A stretch of 64,000 nucleotides of DNA from Caulobacteraceae bacterium (GTDB lineage Bacteria; Pseudomonadota; Alphaproteobacteria; Caulobacterales; Caulobacteraceae), in the NCBI GenBank assembly GCA_027489335.1, contig JAIXZX010000008.1:120740-184739 (forward strand), written 5' to 3'. The notes below the pieces were generated by a model. The model did not search any database. It had not been told where the DNA came from and saw only the letters and a program-made list of their open reading frames with translations. The translations under genes and the position numbers were made by a program. Below are positions 18,052-28,186 of this stretch, in pieces. Numbering within the stretch: position 1 is the stretch's first letter; every line of letters starts with the position of its first letter.

Positions 18052-20301
18052 ATGAGCAAGCACGTTCCTCCGCCGTCCGATGACGACGGCGACCGCATCA
18101 TCAATGAGCCGCTGACCGAGGCCCTGTCGCGGCGCTATCTCGCCTATGCGCTGTCGACCATCACCGGCCGGGCCCTGCCTGACGTGCGCGATGGCCTGAA
18201 GCCCGTGCATCGGCGCCTGCTGTTCGCCATGCGCCAGCTGCGCCTGGACCCGAACTCGTCGGCCAAGAAGTCGGCCCGGGTGGTCGGCGACGTGATCGGT
18301 AAGTACCATCCCCACGGTGACACGGCGGTCTATGAGGCCCTGGTCCGATTGGCGCAGGACTTTTCCCAGCGCTACCCGCTGATCAACGGCCAGGGCAATT
18401 TCGGCAATATCGACGGCGATAACGCCGCGGCCATGCGCTACACCGAGTGCAAGCTCACCGAAGCCGCGCAGCTTCTGCTGGACGGGATCGATGAGGACGC
18501 CGTCGATTTCCGTTCGACCTATGACGGCGAGGACGAAGAGCCGGTGGTCCTGCCGGCCGGCTTCCCCAACCTGCTGGCCAATGGCTCCAGCGGCATCGCC
18601 GTGGGCATGGCCACCTCGATCCCGCCCCACAACGCTGGCGAGCTGATCGACGCCTGCCTGTTGATGCTGGACGCCCCGGACGTCAGCACCGCCGACCTGA
18701 TGGTCCATGTGAAGGGCCCGGACTTCCCCACCGGCGGGGTGGTCGTCGAGCCCCACGCCTCGATGGTCGAGACCTATGAGACGGGCCGGGGCGGCATCCG
18801 CACCCGGGCTACCTGGACGCGGGAGGACACCGGCCGCGGGACCTACCAGATCGTCATCACCGAGATTCCCTATCAGGTGAAGAAGGCCGATCTGGTCGAG
18901 CAACTGGCCAATCTGATCGAGAACAAGCGCGCGCCCCTCTTGGGCGACGTGCGCGATGAGTCGGCCGAGGATGTCCGCCTGATCCTCGAGCCCAAGAGCC
19001 GCAATATCGAGCCCGAGGTCCTGATGGAGAGCCTGTTCAAGCTCTCTGACCTTGAGACCCGCTTCCCGGTGAACCTCAATGTGCTGGACGCCCGGGGCAC
19101 GCCGCGGGTGATGAGCATGAAGGAGGCCCTGCGCGCCTTCCTTGACCATCGCCGCGAGGTGCTGGTGCGTCGGGCCCGGCACCGGCTGGCCAAGATCGAG
19201 GCCCGGCTGCACATCCTCGATGGCCTGCTGATCGCCTATCTCAATCTGGACGAGGTGATCCGCATCGTTCGGCACGAGAGCGAGCCCAAGGCCAAGCTGA
19301 TCGAGACCTTCACGCTCTCCGAGCTGCAGGCCGACGCCATCCTCAACACCCGCCTGCGGCAGCTGGCCCGGCTGGAGGAGATGGAGATCCGCCGCGAGCA
19401 TGGCGAACTGTCGGAAGAGCGCGACGGCCTGCTGAAGTTGCTGGAGTCCGAACCGCGCCAGTGGAAGCTGGTGGGGGTGGGCCTCAAGGAGGTCAAGAAG
19501 GTGCTCGGCCAGGAGACCAAGCTGGGCGCCCGCCGCTCCATCTTCGCCGACGCCCCCGATGTGGACGCCGAGGCGGCCATGGAGGCGATGATCCCCCGTG
19601 AGCCGATCACCGTCATCCTGTCGGAGCGAGGCTGGATCCGGGCGGCCAAGGGCAAGGTGGACGACCCCTCCGAGCTGAAGTTCAAGGAGGGGGACAAGCT
19701 GGGCTTCATCGTCCCGGCCGAGACCACTGACAAGCTGCTGATCCTGGCCTCGGACGGGCGGTTCTTCACCATCGGTTGCGACAAGCTGCCCTCGGCCCGC
19801 GGGCATGGGGAGCCCCTGCGCCTGATGATCGACCTGGAAGACCAGGTCGATATCATCGATGTCTTCGCCCATAAGCCGGGCGTGCGCCGGGTGCTGGCCT
19901 CCAAGGCCGGCTACGGCTTCATCCTCAACGAGGATGACGCGGTCTCCGCCCGCCGGGCGGGCAAGCAGGTGCTGACCGTGGACAAGCGCGGCGCCGTCCC
20001 CACTCTGGCTGTCAGCGGCGACCACATGGCCGTCATTGGCGACAATGGAAAGATCCTGATCTTCCCCGTGGCCGAACTGCCGGAGATGCCCCGGGGCAAG
20101 GGGGTCAAGCTGCAGGCCTACCGCGAGGGGGGACTGCGCGACGCCGCGGTGTTCTCAGCCGAGACTGGCGCGACCTGGATCGATCCGGCCGGCCGCACGC
20201 GGGTTTGGGGCGAGTGGCGCGACTGGCTGGGTCGCCGCGCCGGCGCGGGCAAGCTGGCGCCCAAGGGCTTCCCGACAAGCAAGCGGTTCAAGCCGAAATA
20301 G
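18052..20301 (+). CDS. parC: DNA topoisomerase IV subunit A
   Basis: A 749-residue type IIA topoisomerase subunit that cuts and rejoins DNA during decatenation of daughter chromosomes. The N-terminal breakage domain includes ALPDVRDGLKPVHRRLL, then KYHPHGDTAVYEALVRLAQD and the catalytic Tyr in AAAMRYTECKL. C-terminal blades (residues ~500-740) form the DNA-wrapping domain, which lacks the GyrA box, so ParC is preferred over GyrA. Its partner parE is in the same window, but in a separate locus at 61.3-63.4 kb. Confidence 0.95.
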   Translation: MSKHVPPPSDDDGDRIINEPLTEALSRRYLAYALSTITGRALPDVRDGLKPVHRRLLFAMRQLRLDPNSSAKKSARVVGDVIGKYHPHGDTAVYEALVRLAQDFSQRYPLINGQGNFGNIDGDNAAAMRYTECKLTEAAQLLLDGIDEDAVDFRSTYDGEDEEPVVLPAGFPNLLANGSSGIAVGMATSIPPHNAGELIDACLLMLDAPDVSTADLMVHVKGPDFPTGGVVVEPHASMVETYETGRGGIRTRATWTREDTGRGTYQIVITEIPYQVKKADLVEQLANLIENKRAPLLGDVRDESAEDVRLILEPKSRNIEPEVLMESLFKLSDLETRFPVNLNVLDARGTPRVMSMKEALRAFLDHRREVLVRRARHRLAKIEARLHILDGLLIAYLNLDEVIRIVRHESEPKAKLIETFTLSELQADAILNTRLRQLARLEEMEIRREHGELSEERDGLLKLLESEPRQWKLVGVGLKEVKKVLGQETKLGARRSIFADAPDVDAEAAMEAMIPREPITVILSERGWIRAAKGKVDDPSELKFKEGDKLGFIVPAETTDKLLILASDGRFFTIGCDKLPSARGHGEPLRLMIDLEDQVDIIDVFAHKPGVRRVLASKAGYGFILNEDDAVSARRAGKQVLTVDKRGAVPTLAVSGDHMAVIGDNGKILIFPVAELPEMPRGKGVKLQAYREGGLRDAAVFSAETGATWIDPAGRTRVWGEWRDWLGRRAGAGKLAPKGFPTSKRFKPK

Positions 20302-20308
20302 CGGCTAG

Positions 20309-20373
20309 CCCCAAGCAGCTTGGCCATTGCTGGAGCGGTGTTCTCCGCTAGGCTCGGCGCCGAACGCTTGGGG
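20309..20373 (+). promoter_or_regulatory. nested inverted repeat enclosing the Shine-Dalgarno of the serine hydrolase gene
   Basis: CCCCAAGC (20309-20316) is the exact complement of GCTTGGGG (20366-20373), and a smaller hairpin AGCGG-tgttct-CCGCT (20334-20349) sits in the loop. The right arm contains the GGGG of the ribosome-binding region GGGGAGAG before the ATG at 20385. The structure begins 7 nt after the parC stop. It may limit translation of the next gene or end parC transcription; there is no T-run. Confidence 0.35.
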
Positions 20374-20384
20374 AGAGCCATCAT

Positions 20385-21713
20385 ATGTTTGGACGTCATC
20401 ATCTGGCCATGGCGCTCGCCGCCACGGCCCTTGCCGTTGCGCCTGCGCCGGTCCTGGCCCAACGGGCGCCCGCGGCCCTGGCTCCGGCGTCCAGCCCCGA
20501 ATCCGTGGGTTTCTCGTCGGAGCGCCTGGAGCGCCTGGACGCCGCCATGGCCAAGGTCGTGGCCGACGGCCGGGTGGCCGGAATGACGACCCTTCTGGCC
20601 CGTCACGGCAAGATCGTCGCCTTCAACACCTATGGTCAGGCCAGCCTGGCCGACGGTCGGCCGATGGAGAAGGACGCGATCTTCCGCATCTACTCCATGA
20701 CCAAGCCGATCACCGGCGTAGCCATGATGATCCTGTTCGAAGAGGGTCGCTGGCGACTGGATGATCCGGTCAGCCGCTACCTGCCCGAGCTCAAGGACCT
20801 CAAGGTGATGACCGGCGTCGACGCCGATGGCGCGCCGGTTCTGGCGCCGGCGGCCCGGGAGCCCACCATGCGCGAGCTGATGAGCCATACGGCGGGCTTC
20901 GGCTACGGCCTCTCGGACGACCATCCGGTGGATCGGATGTTCCAGCAATCCCGCGTCCTGGGCTCCAGTTCGCTTCAGGAAATGGTGGAGAAGACCGCCG
21001 CCATCCCGCTGAAATTCCAGCCGGGGACCGACTGGAGCTATTCGATCGCCGTCGACCTCCAGGGCCGCATCGTCGAGAAGCTCAGCGGCCAGACGCTCGG
21101 CCAGTTCATGTCCGAGCGGATCTTCACGCCGCTGAAGATGACCGACACCGGTTTCCAGGTTCCGGCCGCTACCGCCAGCCGTCTGGCGGCGGTCTATGTG
21201 GGCGACCCCAGGAGCGGCCAGCTGATTGAGGCCCGCGAACTGGCCGGCGCGCCGGCCCAGGACTTCACCAAGCCCCCGGCCATCGAATCCGGCGGCGGCG
21301 GCTTGGTCTCCACCGCCACCGACTATGCCCGCTTCGCCCAGATGATCGCCAATGGCGGGGTGCTGGACGGGGTCCGTATCCTCGCGCCCGCGACCGTGGA
21401 GCTGATGGGGACCGACATGATTCCCGCCCAGGCCCTGGTCTCGTCCAACGGCTCGGTCGGCCTGCGCTTCAACGAGGCGGTGGGATTTGGACTCGACTTC
21501 ATGGTCATCAAGGACCCCCGCAAGGCGGGCGGCCTGGAGGGCGAAGGCACCATGAGCTGGGGCGGCGCCGCAGGGACCTGGTTCTGGGTCGATCCCACCA
21601 ATGATGTGATCTTCATCGGCATGATCCAGCGGTTTGGCGGCACCGGAGGTCCAGACCTCGGCACGGCCACCCGGACCCTGGTCTATCAGGCCCTGGTCGA
21701 CCCGGCGAAGTAG
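20385..21713 (+). CDS. exported serine hydrolase, beta-lactamase/class C penicillin-binding-protein family
   Basis: A 442-residue protein with a signal peptide ([17 protein letters not shown]). The SxxK nucleophile motif is in YSMTKPITG (about residue 105), and a YSxAxD element ([12 protein letters not shown]) stands in the usual YxN position. The last third contains AGTWFWVDP, typical of EstB/LACTB-like hydrolases. Such proteins are esterases, peptidases or amidases, rarely real beta-lactamases; the substrate is unknown. It follows parC in the same direction, after a structured 83-nt gap. Confidence 0.85.
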   Translation: MFGRHHLAMALAATALAVAPAPVLAQRAPAALAPASSPESVGFSSERLERLDAAMAKVVADGRVAGMTTLLARHGKIVAFNTYGQASLADGRPMEKDAIFRIYSMTKPITGVAMMILFEEGRWRLDDPVSRYLPELKDLKVMTGVDADGAPVLAPAAREPTMRELMSHTAGFGYGLSDDHPVDRMFQQSRVLGSSSLQEMVEKTAAIPLKFQPGTDWSYSIAVDLQGRIVEKLSGQTLGQFMSERIFTPLKMTDTGFQVPAATASRLAAVYVGDPRSGQLIEARELAGAPAQDFTKPPAIESGGGGLVSTATDYARFAQMIANGGVLDGVRILAPATVELMGTDMIPAQALVSSNGSVGLRFNEAVGFGLDFMVIKDPRKAGGLEGEGTMSWGGAAGTWFWVDPTNDVIFIGMIQRFGGTGGPDLGTATRTLVYQALVDPAK

Positions 21714-21820
21714 TCTGTGGGGCGGAAGGGCCGGTTTCTGGCCGGTCCTTCGCCTTGACAAGGCTGGCCCCGCATGCGCCCTTCCGCGCCTCGATTTCCC
21801 TGCTTTTTCTGCGACTCCTC

Positions 21821-23602
21821 ATGCACCCATATCGCTCCCACACCTGCGGTCAGCTTCGCGCTGGCGACACAGGGCAGTCCGTCCGCCTCTCGGGGTGGAT
21901 TCATCGCAAGCGCGACCATGGCGGTCTCGTCTTCGTGGACCTGCGGGACAATTATGGTCTGACCCAGCTGGTGCTGGCGCCGGAAACCCCCGGCTTCGCC
22001 GCCGTGGAGCGCCTGCGGGCCGAGAGCGTGATCTGCGTTGACGGCGTCGTGGTCGCCCGCACCCCGGAGACCGTAAACCCCAACCTGCCCACCGGCGAGG
22101 TCGAGGTGCAGGTCAAGGGCGTCCAGGTGCTGTCGGAAGCCGCCGAGCTGCCCCTGCCGGTGTTTGGCGAGCCGGACTATCCGGAAGAGATTCGCCTGAA
22201 GCACCGCTATCTCGACCTGCGGCGCGAGACCCTGCATCGCAACATCCTGCTGCGTAGCCAGGTGATCGCCTCGATCCGCCGGCGCATGACTGATCAGGGC
22301 TTCAACGAGTTCCAGACCCCGATCCTGACGGCGTCGTCGCCAGAAGGCGCTCGCGACTTCCTGGTGCCCTCGCGCCTGCATGCGGGCAAGTTCTACGCGC
22401 TCCCCCAGGCGCCGCAGCAGTTCAAGCAGTTGCTGATGGTGGCGGGCTTTGACCGCTATTTCCAGATCGCGCCCTGTTTCCGCGACGAGGACCTGCGGGC
22501 CGACCGCAGCCTGGAATTCTACCAGCTCGACGTGGAGATGAGCTTCGTCACCCAGGAAGACATCTTCGCGGCCATCGAGCCGGTGATGCACGGCGTGTTC
22601 GAGGAATTTTCGAACGGCAAGCCGGTGACCCCCTATCCGTTCCCGCGCATCCCCTACCGGGAGGCGATCGCCAAGTACGGCTCGGATAAGCCAGACCTGC
22701 GCAACCCGATCCAGATGCAGGCGGTCTCCGACCATTTCCGTGGCGGTGGCTTTGGCCTGTTCGCCCGCATCCTGGAAGACGCCAAGAACGCCGTGTGGGC
22801 GATCCCTGCGCCCAAGGGCGGCAGCCGCGCCTTCTGCGACCGCATGAACTCCTGGGCCCAAGGTGAAGGTCAGCCGGGCCTTGGCTACATCTTCTGGAGC
22901 GAGGATCAGGGCGGCTGGGGCGGGCCCATCGCCAAGAACCTGGGGGCCGAAAAGACCGACGTCCTTATGGGCGCGCTGGGCCTTGGCCAGGGTGACGCGG
23001 CCTTCTTCGTCGCGGGTGATCCGAAGGTCTTCTACAAATTCGCTGGCGCCGCGCGGACCAAGGTCGGGACCGACCTGAAGCTGGTGGATGAGGACCGGTT
23101 CGAATTCGTCTGGATCGTCGACTTCCCGATGTTCGAGATGAACGAGGAGTCGAACCATGTCGACTTCTCGCACAACCCCTTCTCCATGCCCCAGGGCGAG
23201 ATGGAGGCTCTGGAGACCCAGGACCCGCTCGATATCCTGGCCTACCAGTACGACATCGTCTGCAACGGCTATGAGCTGTGCTCGGGCGCGGTGCGGAACC
23301 ACCGGGCCGACGTGATGCTCAAGGCCTTCGAGATCGCCGGCTACAGCCAGCAGGTGGTCGAGGATCAGTTCGGCGGCATGCTGAACGCCTTCCGCTATGG
23401 GGCGCCGCCGCACGGGGGCCTGGCGCCGGGCATCGACCGCATCGTCATGCTGCTGGCCGGCCAGACCGCCATCCGCGAAGTGATCGCTTTCCCGCTGAAC
23501 CAGCAGGGGCAGGATCTGCTGATGAGCGCGCCGTCGGAGGTCGAGGAGAAGCAGCTGAAGGAACTCAGCCTGCGACTGGCCCTGCCGCTGAAGCCTGCCT
23601 AG
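21821..23602 (+). CDS. aspS: aspartyl-tRNA synthetase (probably non-discriminating)
   Basis: A 593-residue class IIb synthetase. It has an N-terminal OB anticodon domain ([26 protein letters not shown]), motif 2 in [10 protein letters not shown], a bacterial GAD insertion in the middle, and motif 3 in [14 protein letters not shown]. The start ATG 21821 was chosen because the open extension upstream (from 21755) is not conserved sequence. Many alphaproteobacteria charge both tRNA-Asp and tRNA-Asn with this enzyme and then use GatCAB; that is inference here. The TAG stop lies in CTAG 23599-23602, shared with the convergent pentapeptide gene. Confidence 0.96.
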   Translation: MHPYRSHTCGQLRAGDTGQSVRLSGWIHRKRDHGGLVFVDLRDNYGLTQLVLAPETPGFAAVERLRAESVICVDGVVVARTPETVNPNLPTGEVEVQVKGVQVLSEAAELPLPVFGEPDYPEEIRLKHRYLDLRRETLHRNILLRSQVIASIRRRMTDQGFNEFQTPILTASSPEGARDFLVPSRLHAGKFYALPQAPQQFKQLLMVAGFDRYFQIAPCFRDEDLRADRSLEFYQLDVEMSFVTQEDIFAAIEPVMHGVFEEFSNGKPVTPYPFPRIPYREAIAKYGSDKPDLRNPIQMQAVSDHFRGGGFGLFARILEDAKNAVWAIPAPKGGSRAFCDRMNSWAQGEGQPGLGYIFWSEDQGGWGGPIAKNLGAEKTDVLMGALGLGQGDAAFFVAGDPKVFYKFAGAARTKVGTDLKLVDEDRFEFVWIVDFPMFEMNEESNHVDFSHNPFSMPQGEMEALETQDPLDILAYQYDIVCNGYELCSGAVRNHRADVMLKAFEIAGYSQQVVEDQFGGMLNAFRYGAPPHGGLAPGIDRIVMLLAGQTAIREVIAFPLNQQGQDLLMSAPSEVEEKQLKELSLRLALPLKPA

Positions 23603-24468
23603 TCGACCGAGACCAGGCGTCTTGGCGTAGCCGGAGGCGCGGGCGGGGCCGGCGGAGCGGGCGGAGCGGCGATCTGGACCGTGATCCGTCGCCCGCTACA
23701 GGAGCGGACCACCAGCCCGGGCGGCGGTTTGGTGGCGCCGTCGCCACAGGCCTCGCTCAGTTGCGACTGCGTCAGGCCGCGGGCCTTCGACAGGTCCGTT
23801 CCCGCGATGTTCGTGCGATCGAGGCTCGCCTGGCGCAAGTCGGCCCCAGTGAACACCGCGCCTCGCAGGTTGGCCATATCGAGTTCGGCGTCCCGGAAGG
23901 AGGCGCCGTCGAAGCGCCCGCTGCTGAGATTGGCCGCCGTCAGTTCTGCGTCGTCGAACCTGGCGTCCTGGGCGTTGACGCGCCCGAGATTCGCAGCGTT
24001 CAGCTCGGATTTGTCCAGGCGGGCGCCGCGTAGATTCGCCGCGGCGAAGGTTGCGCCCATCCCCTCAATATCTCGCAGATCGGCGCGGCTGAGGTCGGCT
24101 CGGCTGAAGTCGGCCCCATTCAGCTCGGCATTGCGAAGGTCTGCGTCGGTCAGGCTGGCGCCTGCGAAACTCGCCCCCATCATCTGACTTTCGGACAGGT
24201 CGGCGCGGGTGAGGTCGGCCTTGTCAAACACCGAGCCGTGGAAGAGCGCGCCGCGCAGGTCCGAGCCCACCAAGGCTGCGGCGGTGAAGTCGGCGCCCAT
24301 GAAGCGTGCGCCGGCCAGCTTTCGGCCGGAAAGCTCGCACTTGGCGCAGGAGCCGCCGAAGGCGACCATCTTGGCCACCGACCTGTCGCTGGTCATGGCG
24401 CTCGCCATCCCCGGCGCGAGGCCGGTGAAGACGGCAAGGAAGGTCAGCAGGCAAGAAAGCCGGGTCAT
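23599..24468 (-). CDS. exported pentapeptide-repeat protein with CxxC motif (long paralogue)
   Basis: A protein of 289 residues starting at ATG 24468 with a clear signal peptide ([21 protein letters not shown]); the frame also offers an upstream TTG at 24492. The mature part begins with a CAKCEL motif and then has about 30 A(D/N)LxX pentapeptide units (for example [20 protein letters not shown]), which should fold as a right-handed quadrilateral beta-helix. The C-terminus has the conserved block [20 protein letters not shown] and then a proline/alanine tail. The function is unknown. A shorter paralogue with the same layout lies immediately upstream on the same strand. Confidence 0.82.
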   Translation of the reverse strand: MTRLSCLLTFLAVFTGLAPGMASAMTSDRSVAKMVAFGGSCAKCELSGRKLAGARFMGADFTAAALVGSDLRGALFHGSVFDKADLTRADLSESQMMGASFAGASLTDADLRNAELNGADFSRADLSRADLRDIEGMGATFAAANLRGARLDKSELNAANLGRVNAQDARFDDAELTAANLSSGRFDGASFRDAELDMANLRGAVFTGADLRQASLDRTNIAGTDLSKARGLTQSQLSEACGDGATKPPPGLVVRSCSGRRITVQIAAPPAPPAPPAPPATPRRLVSVD

Positions 24469-24550
24469 TGCGGCGCAGTGCTCCTGGTCCAAGGCTTCAT
24501 CTGGGACGGGGCGGCCGGAAAGACCACTTAATTCCTAGTAATTTACGACC

Positions 24551-25039
24551 TTAGCACGGCGGGATGCGCAGGCTGCCCGGCAGGCGGGTGGCGGCGTCGC
24601 CGCAGGCCTGGTTCAGCTGAGCCTGGGTGAGGCCGATCGCCCCGACCATCTCGGCGCCGGAGAAGTTGACGCCCGAAAGCCGCGCGCCGCGAAAGTTCGC
24701 CCCATCCAGATGGGTCCCGACGAAGCTGGCGTTGGTCATGTCAGCGCCTGTGAAACTGGCGCTCGAGAAGACGCCGCCATAGGCCTCGACATCGCGCAGG
24801 TCGGCGCCCGAGAAGTTGGTGCGATTCATGATCGTCAGGCTGAGATCGGCCTGGCGCAGCCGGGCGCCGGCCAGGTTCTTGCCCTTCAGCGTTAGCCCGC
24901 CGAGTTCCGCCTGGAACAGGTTGCACTTGGGACAGTGAGCCCCAGCCCGGACCTGGCTGATCTGTCCGGCGTTCTGGGCCGCCGCAGGCGCGGCCAGGGC
25001 GAGGGCGACGAGAAGGGCGGAAAGTCCAGGCAGTCTCAT
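24551..25039 (-). CDS. exported pentapeptide-repeat protein with CxxC motif (short paralogue)
   Basis: A 162-residue protein; ATG 25039 places a signal peptide (LSALLVALALAAPAAAQ) at the N-terminus, so it is probably periplasmic. After cleavage come a CPKCNL motif, then about 15 pentapeptide units (ADLSLTIMNRTNFSGADLRD) and the terminal block LTQAQLNQACGDAATRLPG with a final Cys. It shares motif order with its neighbour, so the two arose by duplication followed by expansion or loss of repeats. The gap between the genes is 82 nt; they are probably cotranscribed. Function unknown. Confidence 0.82.
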   Translation of the reverse strand: MRLPGLSALLVALALAAPAAAQNAGQISQVRAGAHCPKCNLFQAELGGLTLKGKNLAGARLRQADLSLTIMNRTNFSGADLRDVEAYGGVFSSASFTGADMTNASFVGTHLDGANFRGARLSGVNFSGAEMVGAIGLTQAQLNQACGDAATRLPGSLRIPPC

Positions 25040-25115
25040 GGCGGCGCCTTGCATCATACGGAACGAAGGCCCTAGCCCGTGCAAGCTTAAGGCCAGGTGT
25101 TCGCGCAATCGCCGC

Positions 25116-27611
25116 TTAACCCGTAGCGTCGTCGAACCGTCCAGCCCGTGCGCCGCAGGTCTCGCAGATCAGGCTAGCGCCTTTGCGCACGACGGCGATG
25201 TCGCCGCAGGCCGGGCAGACATCGGCGGCCTGGGCGGTGGCGGCTCGCGCGGCTCGGTGATCGGCCAGGGACAAGACAACCAGGTTGTCCGGCGCCGCGC
25301 CCCGGGAAAATCCCTTCGAGATGTAGCGGGAGGCCGGCTGCGGCTCGCCGGCGGCCAGGCTGTTTTCGTCGGCCTTCCCACGGCCCAGGCCGTCGGCGTT
25401 CAGCTCGTCCGGATCAGCGTTGGCGAGGTCATCCCGGCCCAAATAGGAGACGCCCAGCTCGCGGAAAACATAGTCCAGGATCGAGGTCGCTGAGCGCACG
25501 GAATCGTTTCCGGTCACGGGCCCTGCAGGTTCGAAGCGCGTGAACACGAAGGCTTCGACGAATTCGTCGAGGGGCACGCCGTACTGGAGGCCGATGGAGA
25601 CAGCGATGGCGAAGTTGTTCATCAGCGAACGGAAGGCGGCGCCTTCCTTGTGCATGTCGATGAAGATCTCGCCGAGTTCGCCCTCGTCATACTCCCCGGT
25701 GTGGAGATAGACCTTGTGGCCGCCCACCGAGGCCTTCTGGATGTAGCCCTTGCGCCGGTCCGGCAGTTTCCGCCGCGCCCGTTCGCGCTCAACCACCCGT
25801 TCGACGACGCGCTCCGCCGCCGGTTCCGGCGCAGGCTGCGGCCGGGGCGCAGCTTCGGCGCGGGGGGCTTCGCGAGTCGGCGGCAGGTCGAGCCGCTGAT
25901 AGGCGGCAGGCTCGGCTCTGGCGATCCGCACCAAGGGCACGCCGGCGTCCCGGGCCTGGGTCAGCAGGGTCTCGACGTCCTGGGGCGAGGCGTCCCAGGG
26001 CAGGGTGAAGTCCGCCTGGGCCGGACGCGCCAGGGCTGGCCCCAGGTGGGCCAGCATGGCGAGATAGGGAGCAGGGCCCAGATCATCTGCCGTCAGGAAG
26101 ATGCTGCGCTGATCAGCCGCGAGCTCCGGTCCATCCAGACGGCTGGATCCCAGGGCGTAGGCCTCGGCCTGATGAATGTCGGCGTCGGTGAACCCCATGA
26201 CCCGCAGGGCGTCGAAACGGGGATCGTGCAGGTCCTCGCCGGGCGCGCCCAGCACATCGGCGAGGAAGCCCTCGCCAATCACCTCGGGCCGGAAGGCTTC
26301 GCTGAGGGAGGCGCAGTAGGGCAGGGCGGCCTCGACGGCGCCGATCTCATGCTCGGTGAAGCCACGGGCGGTGAGGGCGGCATGATCGATGCCCGGCGCA
26401 TCCTCAAGCGTGCCATGACCCAGCAGCCGCCAGCGGGCGGCGTCGAGGTCTGCGCCGACGGCGCGCAGGCCACAAAGGGCCGCCTCGCTCATCACGCGGA
26501 CAACTTGACCATCAGCGGTCTCGGCGAAGGTGACCGGACCCTCCCACGGCTCTCCGGCCGGGCTGGCCCCGCCCAGCATCAGGGTGAGTTCCGGGTCATC
26601 GAACAGGGTCAGGCCGCCGGTCAGGCGTGGGCAGGCCAGGCGGGCGGTGCGGCCAGCGCCCTCGAACAGGGTCAGGGCGGCGGCCCGGCCGGCCTCTGAG
26701 TCATAGGCGTGGCCGTGGGCTGCGAGCCAGTCGGCGAGGCCCGCCAGGCCGAGGGCCGCAGGCGCGCCATCAGTCATGGCCGCCAGGGCGGTGGCCAGCA
26801 GGCCGACCGTGCGGTGGAAGGCGTCCTCGTCGAAGTCCTCCCCGGCGCCGAAGGCCATAAGGCTCAGGGCGCCATGGGCCACGGCGCCCTCGACCGAGGC
26901 GTCGAAGGCCACGGTCAGGCGGCCGGTTTCCCAGGCGGTGAGGCCAAGCGCCCGTTGCAGGGGCGGGGTGGCCTGGCGCCCGACCAGGGCCAGGGCGGGG
27001 GGCGCGGCCGGCAGCTCAGGCAGGTTGACGGCCAGGCGGGTCTCGCCGGCCCGCGCCAGGGTGATGGCGTCGAGGATGGCGGCGTCGGAGGCGCCCTGGG
27101 CCCTGGCGGCCTCTGCGGCCCGCGCCAGGCTCGGGTTGCGGTGCGGATCGGCGCAGGCGTCGGGGTCGCCCTGGCAGCGGTGGACCGCGTCCATCACCCC
27201 CTGGCGGCTGGCGGCCATGGATAGGGTCGCCTCGCGGGCGGCGGCGAGCCCCCGGTGTTCGGCCCGCAGACGGCCGAGGCGCTCGACCAGATCGTGATCC
27301 TCGGTCAGGGCGATCGGCTCGGGACTGGCTACAGGTCGCAGGGCGATACGGCCGGCCATCAAGGCCGCGCCAAGTTCACGACGGAACCGGCCGCGGGCGC
27401 CGACGCCTTCGAACAATCCCTGGCGCTGGCCGGCCTGGACGAGGTCCTCGGCGAAGCGGAAAATGGCGGCGGGCAGATCCGGCTCGCCCCCGGCCCAGTC
27501 AAGCCAGGCCTCGACCTGGGCGTTGGGCCAGGCGGCGGGGGCCAGGACCTCGACAACATCGCTGCTGCGTTCGAGCGTCCGACGCTCCATCTTGCCGCTC
27601 TCCAGACTCAT
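25116..27611 (-). CDS. degenerate NrdJ-like protein (B12-dependent ribonucleotide reductase relative) with TSCPD domain
   Basis: An intact 831-residue frame. Residues ~610-735 are close to the C-terminal TSCPD region of class II reductase NrdJ ([59 protein letters not shown]). The last part is a Cys4 ribbon (CPAC...CETC, Cys 799/802/816/819), also as in NrdJ. Upstream parts recall the NrdJ barrel ([29 protein letters not shown]), but the NPCSE-type active-site motif is missing and the protein is about a third shorter than NrdJ. It is probably catalytically inactive with another role. Start ATG 27611 has GGGAG 9 nt upstream; the frame itself is open to 27626. It is monocistronic and divergent from the NDUFA12 gene. 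Confidence 0.75.
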   Translation of the reverse strand: MSLESGKMERRTLERSSDVVEVLAPAAWPNAQVEAWLDWAGGEPDLPAAIFRFAEDLVQAGQRQGLFEGVGARGRFRRELGAALMAGRIALRPVASPEPIALTEDHDLVERLGRLRAEHRGLAAAREATLSMAASRQGVMDAVHRCQGDPDACADPHRNPSLARAAEAARAQGASDAAILDAITLARAGETRLAVNLPELPAAPPALALVGRQATPPLQRALGLTAWETGRLTVAFDASVEGAVAHGALSLMAFGAGEDFDEDAFHRTVGLLATALAAMTDGAPAALGLAGLADWLAAHGHAYDSEAGRAAALTLFEGAGRTARLACPRLTGGLTLFDDPELTLMLGGASPAGEPWEGPVTFAETADGQVVRVMSEAALCGLRAVGADLDAARWRLLGHGTLEDAPGIDHAALTARGFTEHEIGAVEAALPYCASLSEAFRPEVIGEGFLADVLGAPGEDLHDPRFDALRVMGFTDADIHQAEAYALGSSRLDGPELAADQRSIFLTADDLGPAPYLAMLAHLGPALARPAQADFTLPWDASPQDVETLLTQARDAGVPLVRIARAEPAAYQRLDLPPTREAPRAEAAPRPQPAPEPAAERVVERVVERERARRKLPDRRKGYIQKASVGGHKVYLHTGEYDEGELGEIFIDMHKEGAAFRSLMNNFAIAVSIGLQYGVPLDEFVEAFVFTRFEPAGPVTGNDSVRSATSILDYVFRELGVSYLGRDDLANADPDELNADGLGRGKADENSLAAGEPQPASRYISKGFSRGAAPDNLVVLSLADHRAARAATAQAADVCPACGDIAVVRKGASLICETCGARAGRFDDATG

Positions 27612-27780
27612 GACAGACTCCCTCAAAGGCGAGCCTAGGAAGGTGAGTCTCGTCGGGCAATAGATGTTGCGTTCAGATGAGCGTTCATCCCCAACATGTT
27701 GAGGCCTGCGGGGTGCTGGACGGGGTGCGGACAGAGACCTATAGTCCGCGCGAAATTCCTGCCAGCCGGGTCAGTTCAAC
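27612..27780. other. divergent intergenic region with short repeats
   Basis: This 169-nt gap between the NrdJ-like gene and the NDUFA12 homologue must hold both promoters. It contains the direct repeat GCGTTCA-gatga-GCGTTCA (about 27669-27687), the palindrome CAACATGTTG (about 27692-27701), and two GANTC sequences, the CcrM methylation site (near 27615 and 27641). No known operator was recognised. Confidence 0.4.
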
Positions 27781-28176
27781 GTGTTCAAAGCGATCTTCAC
27801 CTGGTGGAACGGCGCGACCCTCGGGGCCCGCTTCCACATCGGCCGCCGCGGCGTTCTTGTCGGTCAGGACGACTATGGCAGCCGCTATTACGAGGCGAAG
27901 GACGCTTCGGATTCCTATGACGGCCGCAAGCGCCGCTGGGTGATCTATTCCGGTTACGCCGAGGCCTCCAAGGTGCCGGCCGAATGGCACGGGTGGCTGC
28001 ACTACACCTTCGATGAGCCCCCTACGGTCCAGCCCCTCCTGCGGCAGGCCTGGGAGAAGGATCATCGCCCCAACCTCACCGGGACCGTCCACGCCTACCG
28101 ACCCCAGGGCTCTCTCGCCCGGGGTGGTGAGCGGCAGAAGGCGACCGGCGATTACATCCCCTGGACGCCGGAATAG
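27781..28176 (+). CDS. NADH:ubiquinone oxidoreductase accessory subunit, NDUFA12 family
   Basis: A 131-residue homologue of mitochondrial complex I subunit NDUFA12 (B17.2), a supernumerary subunit shared by alphaproteobacteria and mitochondria. Conserved segments are FTWWNGATLGARFHIGRRG, LVGQDDYGSRYYE, RRWVIYSG, PAEWHGWLHY and the C-terminal GDYIPWTP. It would sit on the peripheral arm of complex I at the cytoplasmic side. It starts with GTG at 27781 and is followed by the DUF2155 gene after 10 nt; the pair is often adjacent in this class. Confidence 0.93.
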   Translation: MFKAIFTWWNGATLGARFHIGRRGVLVGQDDYGSRYYEAKDASDSYDGRKRRWVIYSGYAEASKVPAEWHGWLHYTFDEPPTVQPLLRQAWEKDHRPNLTGTVHAYRPQGSLARGGERQKATGDYIPWTPE

Positions 28177-28186
28177 GGCCGAGTCC

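Noticed and set aside
18049..20025. 658-residue minus-strand open frame opposite parC, and similar long frames (for example 11013-12290, 20118-21761, 21686-23413, 34178-36094)
   Set aside because: They are antisense shadows of clearly identified genes, low-complexity His/Gln/Gly/Arg-rich products typical of high GC, with no domain or ribosome-binding site.
25116..27611. calling the NrdJ-like gene a decayed pseudogene
   Set aside because: The frame is intact over 831 codons, has a good ribosome-binding site, and the TSCPD and zinc-ribbon parts are well kept.
27669..27687. LexA (SOS) box GTTC-N7-GTTC in front of the NrdJ-like gene
   Set aside because: The two GTTC elements are separated by 8 nt, not 7, so they do not match the alphaproteobacterial SOS consensus.
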